From positions 1 through 64,000 of the forward strand of contig NZ_JARHUF010000008.1 of assembly GCF_029223195.1 (NCBI RefSeq): 64,000 nucleotides of DNA, written 5' to 3'. A model generated the notes under the pieces. It was not told where the DNA came from and searched no databases. It worked only from the letters and a program-made list of their open reading frames with translations. Source of the DNA: Vibrio sp. CAU 1672. Its GTDB lineage: Bacteria > Pseudomonadota > Gammaproteobacteria > Enterobacterales > Vibrionaceae. Positions 36,234 to 46,650 of the stretch are shown in pieces (positions within the stretch are counted from its first letter, which is position 1; every line of letters starts with the position of its first letter). The translations under genes and the position numbers were made by a program.

Positions 36234-36932
36234 TTAGTACTTGTACTTAATTTTATTGATAACTCTTTGCACCATATTGGCAGGGTTAAAGGTTTTTTTG
36301 CCTTTGCGCTTATTCGCAATGCTGGAAAGGTTATCCTGTCTTTTAGCCACCACAACTGGGCTGATGTAGCCATAACAATTGCTGAGCTTGGGAATCGACA
36401 ACCATTTATCAATCGGCATGGCATAGGCGGTTTTTTTCATGCCGTTGCGTAAATCTCTGGCTCTTAAAGGTGTAATGCCATAACACACCGTCGGGAAAGG
36501 TTTTTTTTCTTTTACATCAGAGACTTTAAACGGCTTATCCGGGTCAAGGATGTAGTTAAAGTTAGTAAAATTGACTAAGCCACAACGGCGGATATATTCC
36601 AGCACGTCATTTTCCAGCAATCTCGATGCGCTGCAGATAAATTCAATATTATCTTCAATGATAATGGCAGGCTGGCCAGACTCAATCACCTTGTCCCATG
36701 CTTGCGAGTGGGTTTTAAAACAGCCAATCTCACCGGCCATGATCGCTTTTTGTCTGAATTTATGAGAATAACTCTCGTATTTTTTTTCTAACTCCTGTAA
36801 GTCTGGATAGGAGTCAGAATGGACAAATTCAAAGTCAATTCCTTTCAGGTATTCAGAAACTCGATTAACTCGTTCTTCGTCACCAGTCGTAATCACAAAC
36901 ACTTTCAACTGCGTGTTATTACTTGCTTCCAC
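36234..36932 (-). CDS. GT25 LPS glycosyltransferase
   Basis: A 232-residue GT25 enzyme (LgtB/LpsA type). LKVFVITTGDEERVNRVSEYL opening, AGEIGCFKTHSQAWDKVIESG near residue 66 (family signature), and the acidic EDNIEF near residue 96 in place of the usual ED(D)-type metal motif. PIDKWLS near residue 173 matches the acceptor-side motif. Start codon is GTG with GAGG upstream. Convergent with the coaD operon; monocistronic by appearance. AT-rich. Confidence 0.82.
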   Translation of the reverse strand: MEASNNTQLKVFVITTGDEERVNRVSEYLKGIDFEFVHSDSYPDLQELEKKYESYSHKFRQKAIMAGEIGCFKTHSQAWDKVIESGQPAIIIEDNIEFICSASRLLENDVLEYIRRCGLVNFTNFNYILDPDKPFKVSDVKEKKPFPTVCYGITPLRARDLRNGMKKTAYAMPIDKWLSIPKLSNCYGYISPVVVAKRQDNLSSIANKRKGKKTFNPANMVQRVINKIKYKY

Positions 36933-37119
36933 CTTTAAGGCCCTCAGCTATTTTTGTGCAAGCCAGTATAGTATCTACCCATATTCTGATTAGCAAGCAT
37001 ACTCAACTGGTGTAGCGTTTTCCCCGCAGACCCCGAGATCCGTTAGGTACCGGTCAAACAGAATAAAAGCCCGTACCCAACACGCTCAGAGCTATTGTCA
37101 CCAGCGAGGATAGCCGTTC

Positions 37120-37929
37120 TTACTGCTGGCACTGATCACAAAAAACACTATTGCGCTGGCCGATTTTCAGCTCTTGCAAAATAGTCCCACATTCCGGGCA
37201 CGCCTCTCCGCCCTTACCATACACCAGCAGTTCCTGGGCAAAGTAACCGGGCTTACCATCGGCCTGGGCAAAGTCTTTTAAGGTGGTACCACCCTGCTCA
37301 ATGGCCACTGCCAATGTGGCTTTAATATGGCTCACCAGGCTTTGCCATTCTTTATTAGTGAGGCTGCCCGCCGACCGGGTGGGATGCAGGTGAGCTTTAA
37401 ACAGCGACTCATTGGCATAAATGTTACCGACGCCGACCACCACCTTGTTATCCATGATGAACTGTTTGACTGCCACTCGTTTGCTCCGGGCTTTCTCCGT
37501 CATGTATTGGGCGTTGAACTCGTCAGTCAAAGGTTCCGGCCCCATATGATTAAGTACCGCATGAGACTCACCTGGCGCACACCACAACCAGGCGCCAAAG
37601 CGGCGCGGATCGTTGTAGCGCAGTACTTTGCCATTGGTTAACTTAAGATCGACGTGATCGTGTTTAGTCGGGGGAAAGTCAGCATCCAGAATCCGTAATG
37701 ATCCTGACATGCCGAGATGAACAATGGCGCTACCGCCAGCCGTTTCTATCAGCAAATATTTGGCGCGCCGCGTGATCGCCAGAATCGTCTGCCCTTCCAG
37801 CTGCTTAAGCTCGGCGGGGATCGCCCAGCGCAACTTGGCCGTGCGAAACACCAATGACTGAATTTGCTGGCCAATCAGGTGCGGGCTAATGCCCATACGG
37901 CTGACTTCTACTTCCGGTAATTCTGGCAT
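37120..37929 (-). CDS. mutM: Formamidopyrimidine-DNA glycosylase
   Basis: Removes 8-oxoguanine and formamidopyrimidines. 269 residues. The N-terminal [10 protein letters not shown] gives the catalytic Pro2/Glu3; a helix-two-turn-helix region with [13 protein letters not shown] lies near residue 166. The zinc finger at the C-terminus (CPECG near residue 244, CDQCQQ at the end) is intact, and GGTTLKDF precedes it. Closely linked to coaD in Vibrio. Confidence 0.97.
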   Translation of the reverse strand: MPELPEVEVSRMGISPHLIGQQIQSLVFRTAKLRWAIPAELKQLEGQTILAITRRAKYLLIETAGGSAIVHLGMSGSLRILDADFPPTKHDHVDLKLTNGKVLRYNDPRRFGAWLWCAPGESHAVLNHMGPEPLTDEFNAQYMTEKARSKRVAVKQFIMDNKVVVGVGNIYANESLFKAHLHPTRSAGSLTNKEWQSLVSHIKATLAVAIEQGGTTLKDFAQADGKPGYFAQELLVYGKGGEACPECGTILQELKIGQRNSVFCDQCQQ

Positions 37930-38021
37930 GGTACCTCCTCAATCACATCGCACCTCATCCGAACCGCTAGCATAATCGAAAAAGAAACGGGTAAACACGG
38001 ACTAAAGCTAGGGCGTTATGC

Positions 38022-38498
38022 TTAGTCCGGCATCAGGTAACTGCCATCGACGGAGATGGCAATCCACTTGTCTTGCCAGTTTTTGAACAACCAAAACTCT
38101 CCCATTCGATAGAAGGTGACCCGCTGTGGCTCTTCCATCCCTTGATACCAGACTTCAATACTCTCCGGTCTGGTCAGGCGTGGTCGTAAGGTCTGGTACT
38201 GCTCAGCAGACAGCTCTGTCCCTTGCAACGACTGCCAACGCTGAACCAGCTCCGCTAACGGCACCTCGGCTTTGACACTCGAGGTCCACTGACCATTTTC
38301 CTGAGCCAGTTCCCAGCCATGAAAGTAAATTGCCCTGATCGTATGATCCGAACGCAGTAAGCTTGGGTAGGGAGCCGCGTCGTCTGGCAACAAGTACATT
38401 TTGATCCAGGCGGGCGCATTTAACAGCACAATAAAAGCAATAATGCCCAAAATAAGAATGTTGTTCCATCGGCGGCGACGAGCCGGACTAACACGCAT
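38022..38498 (-). CDS. Conserved hypothetical inner-membrane-anchored protein
   Basis: About 158 residues. A basic start (RVSPARRRRW) and one membrane helix (ILILGIIAFIVLLNAP) precede a soluble, presumably periplasmic domain with no motif I know, ending VDGSYLMPD. ATG at 38498 is preferred because AGGAA lies 6–7 bases ahead; a GTG at 38528 is possible. It stands alone between mutM and the ribosomal-protein operon. Function unknown. Confidence 0.7.
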   Translation of the reverse strand: MRVSPARRRRWNNILILGIIAFIVLLNAPAWIKMYLLPDDAAPYPSLLRSDHTIRAIYFHGWELAQENGQWTSSVKAEVPLAELVQRWQSLQGTELSAEQYQTLRPRLTRPESIEVWYQGMEEPQRVTFYRMGEFWLFKNWQDKWIAISVDGSYLMPD

Positions 38499-38611
38499 AA
38501 CCGTTCCTAATCGCTGGTAATTAAGCACAAATTAGCAAAGAGTGGAGAAGTTGACTAGGACATCAGCCAGCCAATCGGGAAAGTAGAGGGGAAAATACAG
38601 AAAAGGCAGAT

Positions 38612-38646
38612 AACAAAAAACCCAACTCGAAAGCTGGGTTTTTTAA
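38612..38646. terminator. Bidirectional terminator after rpmG
   Basis: AACCCAACT and the matching AGCTGGGTT form a stem around CGAA, flanked by A and T runs, so it serves the minus-strand rpmB–rpmG transcript and would also work on the plus strand. Confidence 0.85.
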
Positions 38647-38668
38647 TTCATCAAAGAGATCAAATCAA

Positions 38669-38839
38669 TTATTTGATTTTCGCTTCTTTGTACATAACGT
38701 GCTGGCGTACTACTGGATCAAATTTCTTGATCTCAAATTTGCCTGGCATGTTACGCTTGTTCTTATCAGTTGTGTAGAAGTGGCCAGTACCTGCAGAAGA
38801 TACTAGACGGATTTTCTCACGAACGCCTTTCTTTGCCAT
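38669..38839 (-). CDS. rpmG: 50S ribosomal protein L33
   Basis: A 56-residue basic protein read directly from the sequence: [19 protein letters not shown] opening, [10 protein letters not shown] in the middle and VMYKEAKIK at the end, full length for bacterial L33. It lacks the CxxC zinc pairs, so it is the zinc-independent form. It follows rpmB by 13 bases in the usual rpmB–rpmG operon. Confidence 0.97.
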
Positions 38840-38852
38840 TGCCTATTTCCTC

Positions 38853-39089
38853 TTAAACGTTTTCGCCACGTGCACGGATGTCAACAAGAACAGCGTCGAT
38901 GCCTTTCTTGTCGATGATGCGCATACCTTTTGCAGTAAGGCGTAGTTTAACAAAACGTTTTTCGCTCTCTACCCAGAAACGATGAGTTTGTAGGTTCGGC
39001 AGAAAACGACGCTTAGTAGCATTTCGTGCGTGTGAACGGTTGTTACCCGTTACTGGACGCTTACCAGTTACTTGGCATACTCGTGACAT
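38853..39089 (-). CDS. rpmB: 50S ribosomal protein L28
   Basis: 78 residues from the ATG at 39089: [17 protein letters not shown] opening, [16 protein letters not shown] and a terminal [10 protein letters not shown], all standard for L28. The in-frame ATG at 39104 adds five non-family residues; TTGGAGAAG lies just upstream of the chosen start region. First gene of the rpmB–rpmG operon. Confidence 0.97.
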   Translation of the reverse strand: MSRVCQVTGKRPVTGNNRSHARNATKRRFLPNLQTHRFWVESEKRFVKLRLTAKGMRIIDKKGIDAVLVDIRARGENV

Positions 39090-39217
39090 GAATGTCTTCT
39101 CCAAAATCGTTTCAGCTCGATATCAACCTTGGTGGCCGAACCTCTCTATTCCTCGGAAAGAAGTTAGAGGTTAAAAACCGCTATGGAAAATCCATACAAG
39201 GCTATCAAAGGTCGCGC

Positions 39218-39246
39218 ATTATACTAACTTGACGTGCATTGCTCAA
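39218..39246 (-). promoter_or_regulatory. Sigma-70 promoter of rpmB–rpmG
   Basis: On the minus strand TTGAGC (39246–39241), a 17-base spacer and a perfect TATAAT (39223–39218). The leader of about 120 bases that follows contains AACCTCT…AGAGGTT, able to form a hairpin, a possible site for translational feedback. Confidence 0.8.
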
Positions 39247-39392
39247 GACCCGAACAGATCCTTTTTACAGGTTTTCGTGATCTTTTTTTCGCCAGCAGAT
39301 GATTTCAAGCAGTCCAAGCTGAATTCAGTTAAAAATTTAGTGGCGTGGATGATAGCAGATTTTTAGCAACTAACAACCTAAAAAACGCTCAG

Positions 39393-40061
39393 TTATAGCC
39401 ACCCTCTTTCAGCAAAAGAGACGCTTTGCCCGTCGCCAATCACGAAATGGTCCAGAATACGGATATCAACCAGAGCCAGGGCATCAATTAAGCGCCGGGT
39501 AATCCGCCGGTCGGCCTGACTTGGTTCAGCAACCCCTGAGGGATGGTTGTGTGCCAGTATCAGCGCGGCTGCATTATGGTGTAAGGCCCGTTTCACTACC
39601 TCGCGCGGATACACCGACGCACTATCTAGGGTGCCTTCAAACAGCACTTCATCTTTAATTACCCGGTGCTGGTTATCCAGAAACAGGATGTAAAACACCT
39701 CCCTTTGCCGATCACGCAGCTGAGCAGAGAGGTACAACTTAGTCTGTTCCGGACTGGTGAGCGCATCGCCACGCTGCAGGGTCTCAGCCAGATAGCGCTG
39801 GGTCATCTCCAGGATCGCCTGCAACTGCACGTATTTGGCCTGTCCGAGCCCCTTATGGCGGCAAAACTCCTGCTCTGTAGCCGAAAACAGGCGGCGCAAA
39901 GAGCCAAAGTCGCGCAGCAAAAAATCGGCCAGCGCCAGTACGTTCATGCCCTGGGTACCGGTGCGGAGAAAAATCGCCAGCAGCTCGGCGTCCGATAACG
40001 CCTGAGGTCCACGCTGAAGCAGTTTTTCGCGCGGCATAGAGTCATGTGGAAGAGGTTTCAT
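39393..40061 (-). CDS. radC: RadC-family JAB1-domain protein
   Basis: About 222 residues. An N-terminal helix-hairpin-helix-like part ([18 protein letters not shown]) is followed by a JAB1/MPN-like domain with the metal set HNHPSG near residue 171 and a downstream Asp ([11 protein letters not shown]). Despite the name the family has no proven role in recombination repair; metallopeptidase or nuclease activity is suspected. ATG at 40061 is preferred over the TTG just before it. Adjacent to rpmB in gammaproteobacteria, as here. Confidence 0.92.
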   Translation of the reverse strand: MKPLPHDSMPREKLLQRGPQALSDAELLAIFLRTGTQGMNVLALADFLLRDFGSLRRLFSATEQEFCRHKGLGQAKYVQLQAILEMTQRYLAETLQRGDALTSPEQTKLYLSAQLRDRQREVFYILFLDNQHRVIKDEVLFEGTLDSASVYPREVVKRALHHNAAALILAHNHPSGVAEPSQADRRITRRLIDALALVDIRILDHFVIGDGQSVSFAERGWL

Positions 40062-40107
40062 CAATTGGTCGCTTTAGCAGATGGATATTGGCTCTATTCC
40101 ACAAAAT

Positions 40108-40140
40108 AAAAAGCGAAAGTCGAGGGCAACTTTCGCTTTC
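40108..40140. terminator. Terminator between the chemoreceptor gene and radC
   Basis: AAAGCGAAAGT and ACTTTCGCTTT form a perfect 11-bp stem. The A-rich left flank gives a strong U run on the minus strand, ending the chemoreceptor transcript before radC. Confidence 0.85.
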
Positions 40141-40179
40141 TTGGCTGTCAGTAAACAACCGGTGTAACTGAGCGATCCA

Positions 40180-41853
40180 TCAGAGCTTAAAATGCCCCAC
40201 CAGATCCTGCATTTCACCACCCGATTGCGACAGTTGGTGACTGATCGCCCCGGCGTGTTGCAACGTGTCATTAATGCGGTTGACGATCTGTTGGATTTCA
40301 ACCAGGTTCTGATTGATGTCTTCCGCTACTGCACTTTGCTCTTCTGCTGCTGAGGCGGTTTGCACCCCCATATCGCGTATACTGCCGATGGCCTCATGCA
40401 CGCCAACAAGGGATTGCTGAATGTGCGATGACTCCTCGGCCGTCTTGGCGCCACGCTCCTGGCTGACCGTCATCGTAGTTACCGCGCGCGCCACCCCGCT
40501 TTGCAGCTGCTTGAGCATGTCGCCAATCTCATGGGTGCTGTTTTGTGTGCGGCTGGCAAGTGAACGTACTTCATCGGCCACCACGGCAAAGCCGCGTCCT
40601 TGCTCACCCGCCCGGGCCGCTTCAATCGCGGCATTCAGCGCCAGCAGGTTGGTTTGCTCTGCAATCTCCCCTATCACATCCAGCACTTTGGTGATCTGGT
40701 CTGTCTGCTGACTCAGTTCTGAGATCGCCGCTGAGGAGCTGTTCACTTCCTCCACCAGCTGGCTGATACCGCTAATGGCCACATTAACCTCTGCCTGTGC
40801 TTCGGTGATCTGGTGATTGGCGTCCTCGATCGCCTGGGCAGTGGCACTCGTGTTGCTGGCGACCTCTCGGGCCGTCATGCTCATTTGCGTCACCGCCGTG
40901 ACTACTTTTTCTGTCTCCAGGCAATGGTTTTGCATCTGCCCGCTGGCTTGCGAGGTTTGCTCATCCAACGCTCCCGAGGCGCTTTGCACCGTATTTGCCG
41001 AATGGCGGATGTCTGTGATCAACGGGTGCAGGGTGTCCATAAACTGGTTAAAGGCCGTGGCCACCTCGCCCACTTCATCCTGACTTTCTACCTGCAAACG
41101 GGCGGTCAGGTCTCCGCCCTCGGCTGCCACATCCTGCAGCGACACCGCGATACGCTGCAGTGGACGGATGCCTTTCGATACAACCACGCTGGTCAATGCA
41201 CCAGTAATGATCAAACCAACCAAACTGATCACCAAGGCTGAGAAAGTATGCTGATGCAGCTGCTGTGTCCGGGCCTCACGGTACAGCGCTACTTGCTGAT
41301 CGATATCGTCAATGTAGATCCCTGTGCCCAGAACCCAGTCCCACTTGGCCAGATACTCGGCATAGCCCAACTTCGGCGCCTGGGCATCTATCGTCGGCTT
41401 ATGCCAGGAAAAAGACAGGAAGCCATCCCCTTTTTGCGAGGCATCAATCAAGCCGGCAATCACCGCCACTCCATTTTTATCTTTGAGTCCGTAGAGATTT
41501 TTGCCTTCCAGTGACGGTTTAATCGCATGCAGGGTGTTCACCCCTTGTGAATCATAGGCAAAGAAGTAGCCATCCTGGGCAAAACGCATCGCTTTGAGAA
41601 TTTGCTTGGCCGCCGCGCGGTTTTCACCATTCACATCACTCTCATACAGCGGTTTGATCGCCGTGACCCCCATCATCATGTAAGCCTTGAGCTCACTTTG
41701 ACGCTGTTCAATCAGCTCATGGCGGTAGCGCTCAAGCTCCTCCTCCAAACTTTGTGAGCCATTGGCGTAATACACCGCCGAGATCAAGGCAGTGATCACC
41801 ACCAACGGAATTAAAGTCACCAGCAACAGCTTTGTTTTACTTTTAAACAACAT
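40180..41853 (-). CDS. Methyl-accepting chemotaxis protein with single Cache domain
   Basis: A 557-residue chemoreceptor. First membrane helix at about residues 8–28, then a periplasmic single-Cache domain ([17 protein letters not shown] near residue 95, [23 protein letters not shown] near residue 163). Second helix near residues 200–222, a HAMP domain, and a long cytoplasmic signalling hairpin whose tip is [35 protein letters not shown] near residue 400. Ligand unknown; related single-Cache receptors bind small carboxylates. Divergent from coaBC, as in V. cholerae. Confidence 0.93.
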   Translation of the reverse strand: MLFKSKTKLLLVTLIPLVVITALISAVYYANGSQSLEEELERYRHELIEQRQSELKAYMMMGVTAIKPLYESDVNGENRAAAKQILKAMRFAQDGYFFAYDSQGVNTLHAIKPSLEGKNLYGLKDKNGVAVIAGLIDASQKGDGFLSFSWHKPTIDAQAPKLGYAEYLAKWDWVLGTGIYIDDIDQQVALYREARTQQLHQHTFSALVISLVGLIITGALTSVVVSKGIRPLQRIAVSLQDVAAEGGDLTARLQVESQDEVGEVATAFNQFMDTLHPLITDIRHSANTVQSASGALDEQTSQASGQMQNHCLETEKVVTAVTQMSMTAREVASNTSATAQAIEDANHQITEAQAEVNVAISGISQLVEEVNSSSAAISELSQQTDQITKVLDVIGEIAEQTNLLALNAAIEAARAGEQGRGFAVVADEVRSLASRTQNSTHEIGDMLKQLQSGVARAVTTMTVSQERGAKTAEESSHIQQSLVGVHEAIGSIRDMGVQTASAAEEQSAVAEDINQNLVEIQQIVNRINDTLQHAGAISHQLSQSGGEMQDLVGHFKL

Positions 41854-42057
41854 CTATATCCCACCAAATTATCCTTGTTTTGCCCTCTATCATCCAGAGC
41901 TCAGTCCATTTGTCTGTGAGCTATACGGGGGTTTTTTTATATCATTGACCGGCAAAATAACCGGAGTTTGATTTATATTCATTTCTGCCCGGCTTTGCAC
42001 CCGTGCGCGGCTCAGCAGATGTGATAAAATCCTGGCCAGAAAATTTGGAGATCACAC

Positions 42058-43266
42058 ATGCAAACACTCGCAGGAAAGAAAATTCTCTTGGGCATCAGTG
42101 GTGGTATCGCCGCCTATAAGTGTGCCGAGCTAACCCGCCGCCTGATAGAACGAGGCGCCCAGGTGCAGGTTGTCATGACCAAAGCCGCCAAAGAGTTCAT
42201 CACACCGCTGACCATGCAGGCTGTCTCCGGACGCCCGGTATCAGACAGCCTGTTGGATCCGGCGGCAGAAGCCTCAATGGGCCACATCGAGCTGGCCAAA
42301 TGGGCCGATCTGGTGTTGTTGGCACCTGCGACTGCGGATCTGATCGCCCGTATGGCGGCAGGAATGGGCAACGATCTGCTGACCACACTGGTGCTGGCGA
42401 CAGACTCTCCGGTAGCAGTATCACCGGCCATGAACCAGCAAATGTATCGTAATGTCGCGACGCAGGAGAACATTGCCACCCTAAACCGCCGCGGCATGCA
42501 GATATGGGGACCGGCAGCAGGCGAGCAAGCCTGTGGCGATGTGGGCCCGGGACGTATGCTGGAGCCGATGCAACTGGTCGAGATGTGTGAGCAGTTTTTC
42601 CAGCCCAAATTACTCGCCGGCAAGTCAGTGTTAATTAGCGCAGGCCCCACGCGTGAAGCCATCGACCCGGTGCGCTACATCTCTAACCACAGCTCAGGTA
42701 AAATGGGCTATGCATTAGCCAGCGCCGCAGCGAAACTCGGGGCAAACGTCACTCTGGTGAGTGGCCCGGTCAGCCTGGCAACTCCACTCGGCGTAAAGCG
42801 TATTGATGTCGATAGCGCTCAGGCAATGTATGACGCCGTGATGGCGCACGCGACAAGCCACGATGCGTTTATCAGCTGTGCGGCGGTCGCCGACTACCGC
42901 CCGGAGCAAGCGGCTGAGCAGAAACTGAAGAAAACCGCAGACAATGAGCAAATGACCATCCAGATGGTCAAAAACCCGGATATTGTCGCCTCCGTGGCCG
43001 CCTTGCAAGACCAGCGGCCGTTTACGGTAGGATTCGCCGCCGAAACCCACGATGTGGCCAGCTATGCCCGTGGAAAACTGGTGAACAAAAATCTGGATAT
43101 GATTTGTGCCAACGATGTCTCCGTTGCCGGGCAGGGCTTCAACAGCAACAACAACGCGCTCACTCTGTTCTGGCCGGATGGCGGCGAGCTGACTCTCACA
43201 CTGGACAGCAAAGAAGCGCTCAGTTTCAAGATTTTAGAAAAAGCGCACCAGCTGATGAAAAAATAA
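42058..43266 (+). CDS. coaBC: Bifunctional phosphopantothenoylcysteine decarboxylase/synthetase
   Basis: Coenzyme A synthesis. 402 residues: CoaC flavoprotein half ([34 protein letters not shown] near residue 90, PAMNQQMY near residue 122, Cys in [11 protein letters not shown] near residue 158). The CoaB half starts near residue 186 ([27 protein letters not shown]) and contains AAVADYRP near residue 275 and a FAAETHD motif. GGAG 8 bases upstream of the ATG. In E. coli dut follows; here slmA follows directly. Confidence 0.97.
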   Translation: MQTLAGKKILLGISGGIAAYKCAELTRRLIERGAQVQVVMTKAAKEFITPLTMQAVSGRPVSDSLLDPAAEASMGHIELAKWADLVLLAPATADLIARMAAGMGNDLLTTLVLATDSPVAVSPAMNQQMYRNVATQENIATLNRRGMQIWGPAAGEQACGDVGPGRMLEPMQLVEMCEQFFQPKLLAGKSVLISAGPTREAIDPVRYISNHSSGKMGYALASAAAKLGANVTLVSGPVSLATPLGVKRIDVDSAQAMYDAVMAHATSHDAFISCAAVADYRPEQAAEQKLKKTADNEQMTIQMVKNPDIVASVAALQDQRPFTVGFAAETHDVASYARGKLVNKNLDMICANDVSVAGQGFNSNNNALTLFWPDGGELTLTLDSKEALSFKILEKAHQLMKK

Positions 43267-43397
43267 CGCACTTTTAGGAAAAACCTGACAAGTGAGGGTG
43301 GTAAAGCTCCCATTCCACCCTCAGCCATCTAGTTTGATCGGCGATAGCGTCTTATAATCCCCTCCGCTCAACTTTGTATTTTGAAAGGAAGTAACCA

Positions 43398-43988
43398 ATG
43401 GCCGGCAGTAAAAAATCCAACCGTCGTGAAGAGATCTTGCAAGCCCTCGCACAAATGCTTGAATCCAATGAAGGTGCTTCACGCATTACTACGGCAAAAC
43501 TGGCCAAGCAGGTCGGTGTCTCTGAAGCGGCACTTTACCGCCACTTTCCCAGCAAAGCCCGGATGTTTGAAGGTTTGATCGTGTTCATCGAAGAAGCCCT
43601 GATGACCCGCATCAACCGCATTCTGGATGACGAAAAAGATACCCTGGAACGCATCCGCCTGGTCATGCATCTGATTTTGGCTTTCTCTGAACGTAACCCT
43701 GGCCTGACACGCATTCTGTCCGGGCATGCTTTAATGTTTGAAAACGAGCGCCTGCGGGAACGCATCAACCAGTTGTTTGAGCGCATCGAAACTCAGCTAC
43801 GCCAGATCTTGCGCGAGCGTAAGCTACGCGAAGGCAAATCTTTCCCGGTTGAAGAACGCATTCTGGCCGCGCAAATGCTCGGTCAGGTAGAAGGAAGCCT
43901 GAACCGCTTTGTGCGTTCTGATTTCAAATACCCGCCGACGGCAAACTTTGAAGAATACTGGGCCCTGCTCAGCGCGCAAATTAAATAG
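43398..43988 (+). CDS. slmA: Nucleoid occlusion factor SlmA
   Basis: TetR-family DNA-binding protein that blocks FtsZ ring assembly over the nucleoid. 196 residues. The helix-turn-helix [31 protein letters not shown] lies near residues 32–62, and the C-terminal half carries the FtsZ-binding helices ([21 protein letters not shown] near residue 95). An AAGGA ribosome site precedes the ATG. Followed 5 bases later by the LpxL-type gene. Confidence 0.96.
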   Translation: MAGSKKSNRREEILQALAQMLESNEGASRITTAKLAKQVGVSEAALYRHFPSKARMFEGLIVFIEEALMTRINRILDDEKDTLERIRLVMHLILAFSERNPGLTRILSGHALMFENERLRERINQLFERIETQLRQILRERKLREGKSFPVEERILAAQMLGQVEGSLNRFVRSDFKYPPTANFEEYWALLSAQIK

Positions 43989-43993
43989 TCATT

Positions 43994-44944
43994 ATGAGTA
44001 CAGATAAATACGCAAAACCTGAGTTTTCTTTTTCCCTCCTGCACCCTCGTAACTGGGGGGTGTGGCTGGTGTTTGGCCTGCTGGCGGTAGTCGTCAACCT
44101 GCTGCCTTACCGCATTTTGCTGGCATTGGGACAAAAACTCGGCCAGATCGGGATGCGTTATGGCCAAAAGCGCGTTCACGTGGCAACACGCAACCTGGAG
44201 CTGGCTTTTCCCGACAAACCGGCCGCCGAGATCCAGCAGCTAGTCGAAGAGAACTTCAAAAATACCGGCCTGGCGTTGATCGAGACCGGCATCACCTGGT
44301 TCTGGCCGACCTGGCGTTTTAAAACCCTGATCGTGGAAAAAGACCTGCAGGCACTGCGTGATAAAGCTGACGAGGGCAAAGGCGTCCTGCTGTGCTGTGT
44401 CCATGCGCTTAACCTGGAAATCACCGCGCGGGCCTTTGCCGTGCTTGGCGTTGCCGGATATGGCGCATTCCGCCCGCACGACAATCCAGCGTATAACTTT
44501 ATCCAGTACTGGGGCCGCACCCATAACGGCAACAAACTGATTGACCGCAAAGACGTAAAAAAAATGATCCGGGTACTCCGCCGGGGCGAGCGGCTGTTCT
44601 ACCTGCCCGATCATGACTACGGGCGCAATAAATCGGTGTTCGTGCCTTTCTTTGCGGTAGAAGATGCCTGTACCACCACCGGTACCAGCATTCTGGCTTA
44701 CACCTCCAAATGTGCCATCATCCCGGGCTCGGGGTTCCGCAATGATGAGGGCAAATATGACATCATCGCCGATAAATGTATTGAAGCCGGTTACCCTAAG
44801 AAAGACGAAGTAAGCGCAGCCGCTTACATGAACAAGTATGTCGAAGAGGTCATTCTGCGCGCGCCGGCGCAATGGATGTGGCTGCACAAACGCTTTAAGA
44901 CCATGCAAGATGAGCAGGTACCAAAAGGCATTCGCTACCAATAA
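43994..44944 (+). CDS. lpxL: Lipid A late acyltransferase, LpxL type
   Basis: 316 residues, LpxL/LpxM family. The catalytic HX4E motif is HALNLE near residue 136, with Glu as in E. coli LpxL (HFLTLE), unlike the Asp form encoded at 10455. Family features: LPYRILLALGQKLG membrane-associated helix near residue 36, ERLFYLPDHDYG near residue 198, and WMWLHKRFKT near the end. V. cholerae also carries lipid A acyltransferase genes beside pyrE. The chain transferred cannot be told from sequence. Confidence 0.88.
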   Translation: MSTDKYAKPEFSFSLLHPRNWGVWLVFGLLAVVVNLLPYRILLALGQKLGQIGMRYGQKRVHVATRNLELAFPDKPAAEIQQLVEENFKNTGLALIETGITWFWPTWRFKTLIVEKDLQALRDKADEGKGVLLCCVHALNLEITARAFAVLGVAGYGAFRPHDNPAYNFIQYWGRTHNGNKLIDRKDVKKMIRVLRRGERLFYLPDHDYGRNKSVFVPFFAVEDACTTTGTSILAYTSKCAIIPGSGFRNDEGKYDIIADKCIEAGYPKKDEVSAAAYMNKYVEEVILRAPAQWMWLHKRFKTMQDEQVPKGIRYQ

Positions 44945-44954
44945 GCAGATAAAA

Positions 44955-44985
44955 GAAAAGGTATCCAATCGGATACCTTTTTTAA
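44955..44985. terminator. Bidirectional terminator between lpxL and pyrE
   Basis: AAAAGGTATCC, an AATC loop and GGATACCTTTTTT form a stem with A and T runs on either side, serving the convergent lpxL and pyrE transcripts. Confidence 0.9.
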
Positions 44986-45002
44986 TCAGACACGGAAGGC
45001 GG

Positions 45003-45644
45003 TTAAATCCCGTATTCCGCGCGGTACGCTTTCACCGCTGCCAGGTGCTCTGTCGCATCACCTTTCTCTTCCAGGTAAGTGATTAAGTCACCCAGGCTGA
45101 CAATCGAAATGACCGCACAGCCAAAATCGCGCTCCACTTCCTGAATCGCAGAAAGTTCGCCTTTGCCTTTTTCCTGGCGGTCGATGGCGACCAGTACCCC
45201 TGCCAGATCAGCACCGTTGGCCTTGATGATTTCCATCGATTCACGGATAGCGGTACCCGCGGTGATCACATCATCCACCAACATGATACGCCCTTCCAGC
45301 GCCGAGCCGACCAGGTTGCCACCCTCACCGTGATCTTTAGCTTCTTTGCGGTTAAAGCAGTATGGCGTGTCGATATCATGGTGATCCGCCAGAGCAACGG
45401 CGGTCGTGGTGGCGATTGGGATCCCCTTGTAGGCCGGGCCAAACAGTACATCGAAATCAATGCCAGAATCGGCCAGCGCTGCGGCGTAAAAGCGGCCCAA
45501 ACGCGCCAGATCCCGACCCGTATTGAAAAGACCAGCGTTAAAGAAATAAGGGCTCTTACGGCCAGACTTCAAAGTAAACTCACCAAACTTCAGTACTTCT
45601 TTCTCTAGGGCAAACTCAATAAATTCACGCTGGTATGCTTTCAT
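45003..45644 (-). CDS. pyrE: Orotate phosphoribosyltransferase
   Basis: Makes orotidine monophosphate in pyrimidine synthesis. 213 residues, full length. [13 protein letters not shown] near residue 27, [18 protein letters not shown] near residue 69, and the PRPP-binding loop [16 protein letters not shown] near residue 121. Lies downstream of rph with an intergenic attenuator, as in E. coli. Confidence 0.97.
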   Translation of the reverse strand: MKAYQREFIEFALEKEVLKFGEFTLKSGRKSPYFFNAGLFNTGRDLARLGRFYAAALADSGIDFDVLFGPAYKGIPIATTTAVALADHHDIDTPYCFNRKEAKDHGEGGNLVGSALEGRIMLVDDVITAGTAIRESMEIIKANGADLAGVLVAIDRQEKGKGELSAIQEVERDFGCAVISIVSLGDLITYLEEKGDATEHLAAVKAYRAEYGI

Positions 45645-45720
45645 TACTTTCTCTCTAAATAAAGGGCCTAGTTTCCCAGGCGGTTCATAAACAATAATGA
45701 GCCTCCTCCCAAAAAGATGG

Positions 45721-45755
45721 AGGTAAAAAAATAGCCCCCAAATTGGGAGCTACTT
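45721..45755 (-). terminator. rph–pyrE intergenic attenuator hairpin
   Basis: On the minus strand AGCTCCC, a short loop region and GGGGGCT are followed by ATTTTTTT, between the rph stop and pyrE. In E. coli this position holds a UTP-sensitive attenuator that couples rph translation to pyrE expression. The same arrangement is present here; regulation is inferred. Confidence 0.75.
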
Positions 45756-45759
45756 AAAA

Positions 45760-46476
45760 TCAATCGGCTAACGCCGCCTTCTGCGCCGTGACAATTTCGC
45801 TAATGCCGACTTTCGCTGACTCCAGTAACGCCATCAGCTGTTCATGACTGAACGGTTCACCTTCTGCGGTGCCCTGGATCTCAATCATCTTGCCTTCTTC
45901 GGTCATTACCACATTCATATCGGTGTCGGCTGCCGAGTCTTCAACATATTCAAGGTCACAGAGAACGTCATCCCCCAACAAACCAACCGAGACCGCCGCA
46001 ACATGGCCTTTCATCGGGTTGGCTTTGAGTTTGCCTTTAGCGACCAGGTGCTGGAAAGCATCGGCCATTGCCACGCTCGCACCAGAGATAGACGCCGTAC
46101 GGGTGCCGCCATCTGCCTGGATCACATCACAATCAACGGTGATCATCATTTCGCCCATGGCGTCCAGATCCACTACCGCACGTAAGCTGCGGGCGATCAG
46201 GCGCTGAATTTCCATGGTACGGCCACCCTGTTTACCGCTTGCGGCTTCGCGACGGGTACGCGAGTGGGTCGCACGAGGCAGCATGCCGTACTCGGCCGTT
46301 ACCCAGCCTTTACCCTGACCTTTCAGCCAGCGAGGTACGTTTTCTTCGACGGTCGCATTACACAATACTTTGGTGTTGCCGAACTCAACCAGTACTGAGC
46401 CTTCAGCATACGCGGTGTAGTTACGGGTCATTTTAATTGGGCGAACTTGATCCGCCTTGCGATCGTTTGGACGCAT
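45760..46476 (-). CDS. rph: Ribonuclease PH
   Basis: Phosphorolytic 3'-end trimming of tRNA. 238 residues from the ATG at 46476 ([13 protein letters not shown], the standard start; an ATG two codons earlier is unnecessary). Motifs: [19 protein letters not shown] near residue 33, the phosphate-binding [22 protein letters not shown] near residue 77, and [19 protein letters not shown] near residue 116. Intact, unlike the frameshifted allele of E. coli K-12. Confidence 0.97.
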   Translation of the reverse strand: MRPNDRKADQVRPIKMTRNYTAYAEGSVLVEFGNTKVLCNATVEENVPRWLKGQGKGWVTAEYGMLPRATHSRTRREAASGKQGGRTMEIQRLIARSLRAVVDLDAMGEMMITVDCDVIQADGGTRTASISGASVAMADAFQHLVAKGKLKANPMKGHVAAVSVGLLGDDVLCDLEYVEDSAADTDMNVVMTEEGKMIEIQGTAEGEPFSHEQLMALLESAKVGISEIVTAQKAALAD

Positions 46477-46650
46477 GGACATCTACCTTAAGTTGAGGAG
46501 AAGACGATTTGGATTGGGCGGAGATTATAGCGGAATCGTTTAAATAAAGCTATCCAAGACATAACTGCTTGATATCAGCACAGCCAGCGCAGTCAGGCTG
46601 TGCTACTATAGCCAGGTAATTTTCAGCAAAAATGAAGACAGGAAAATTCA

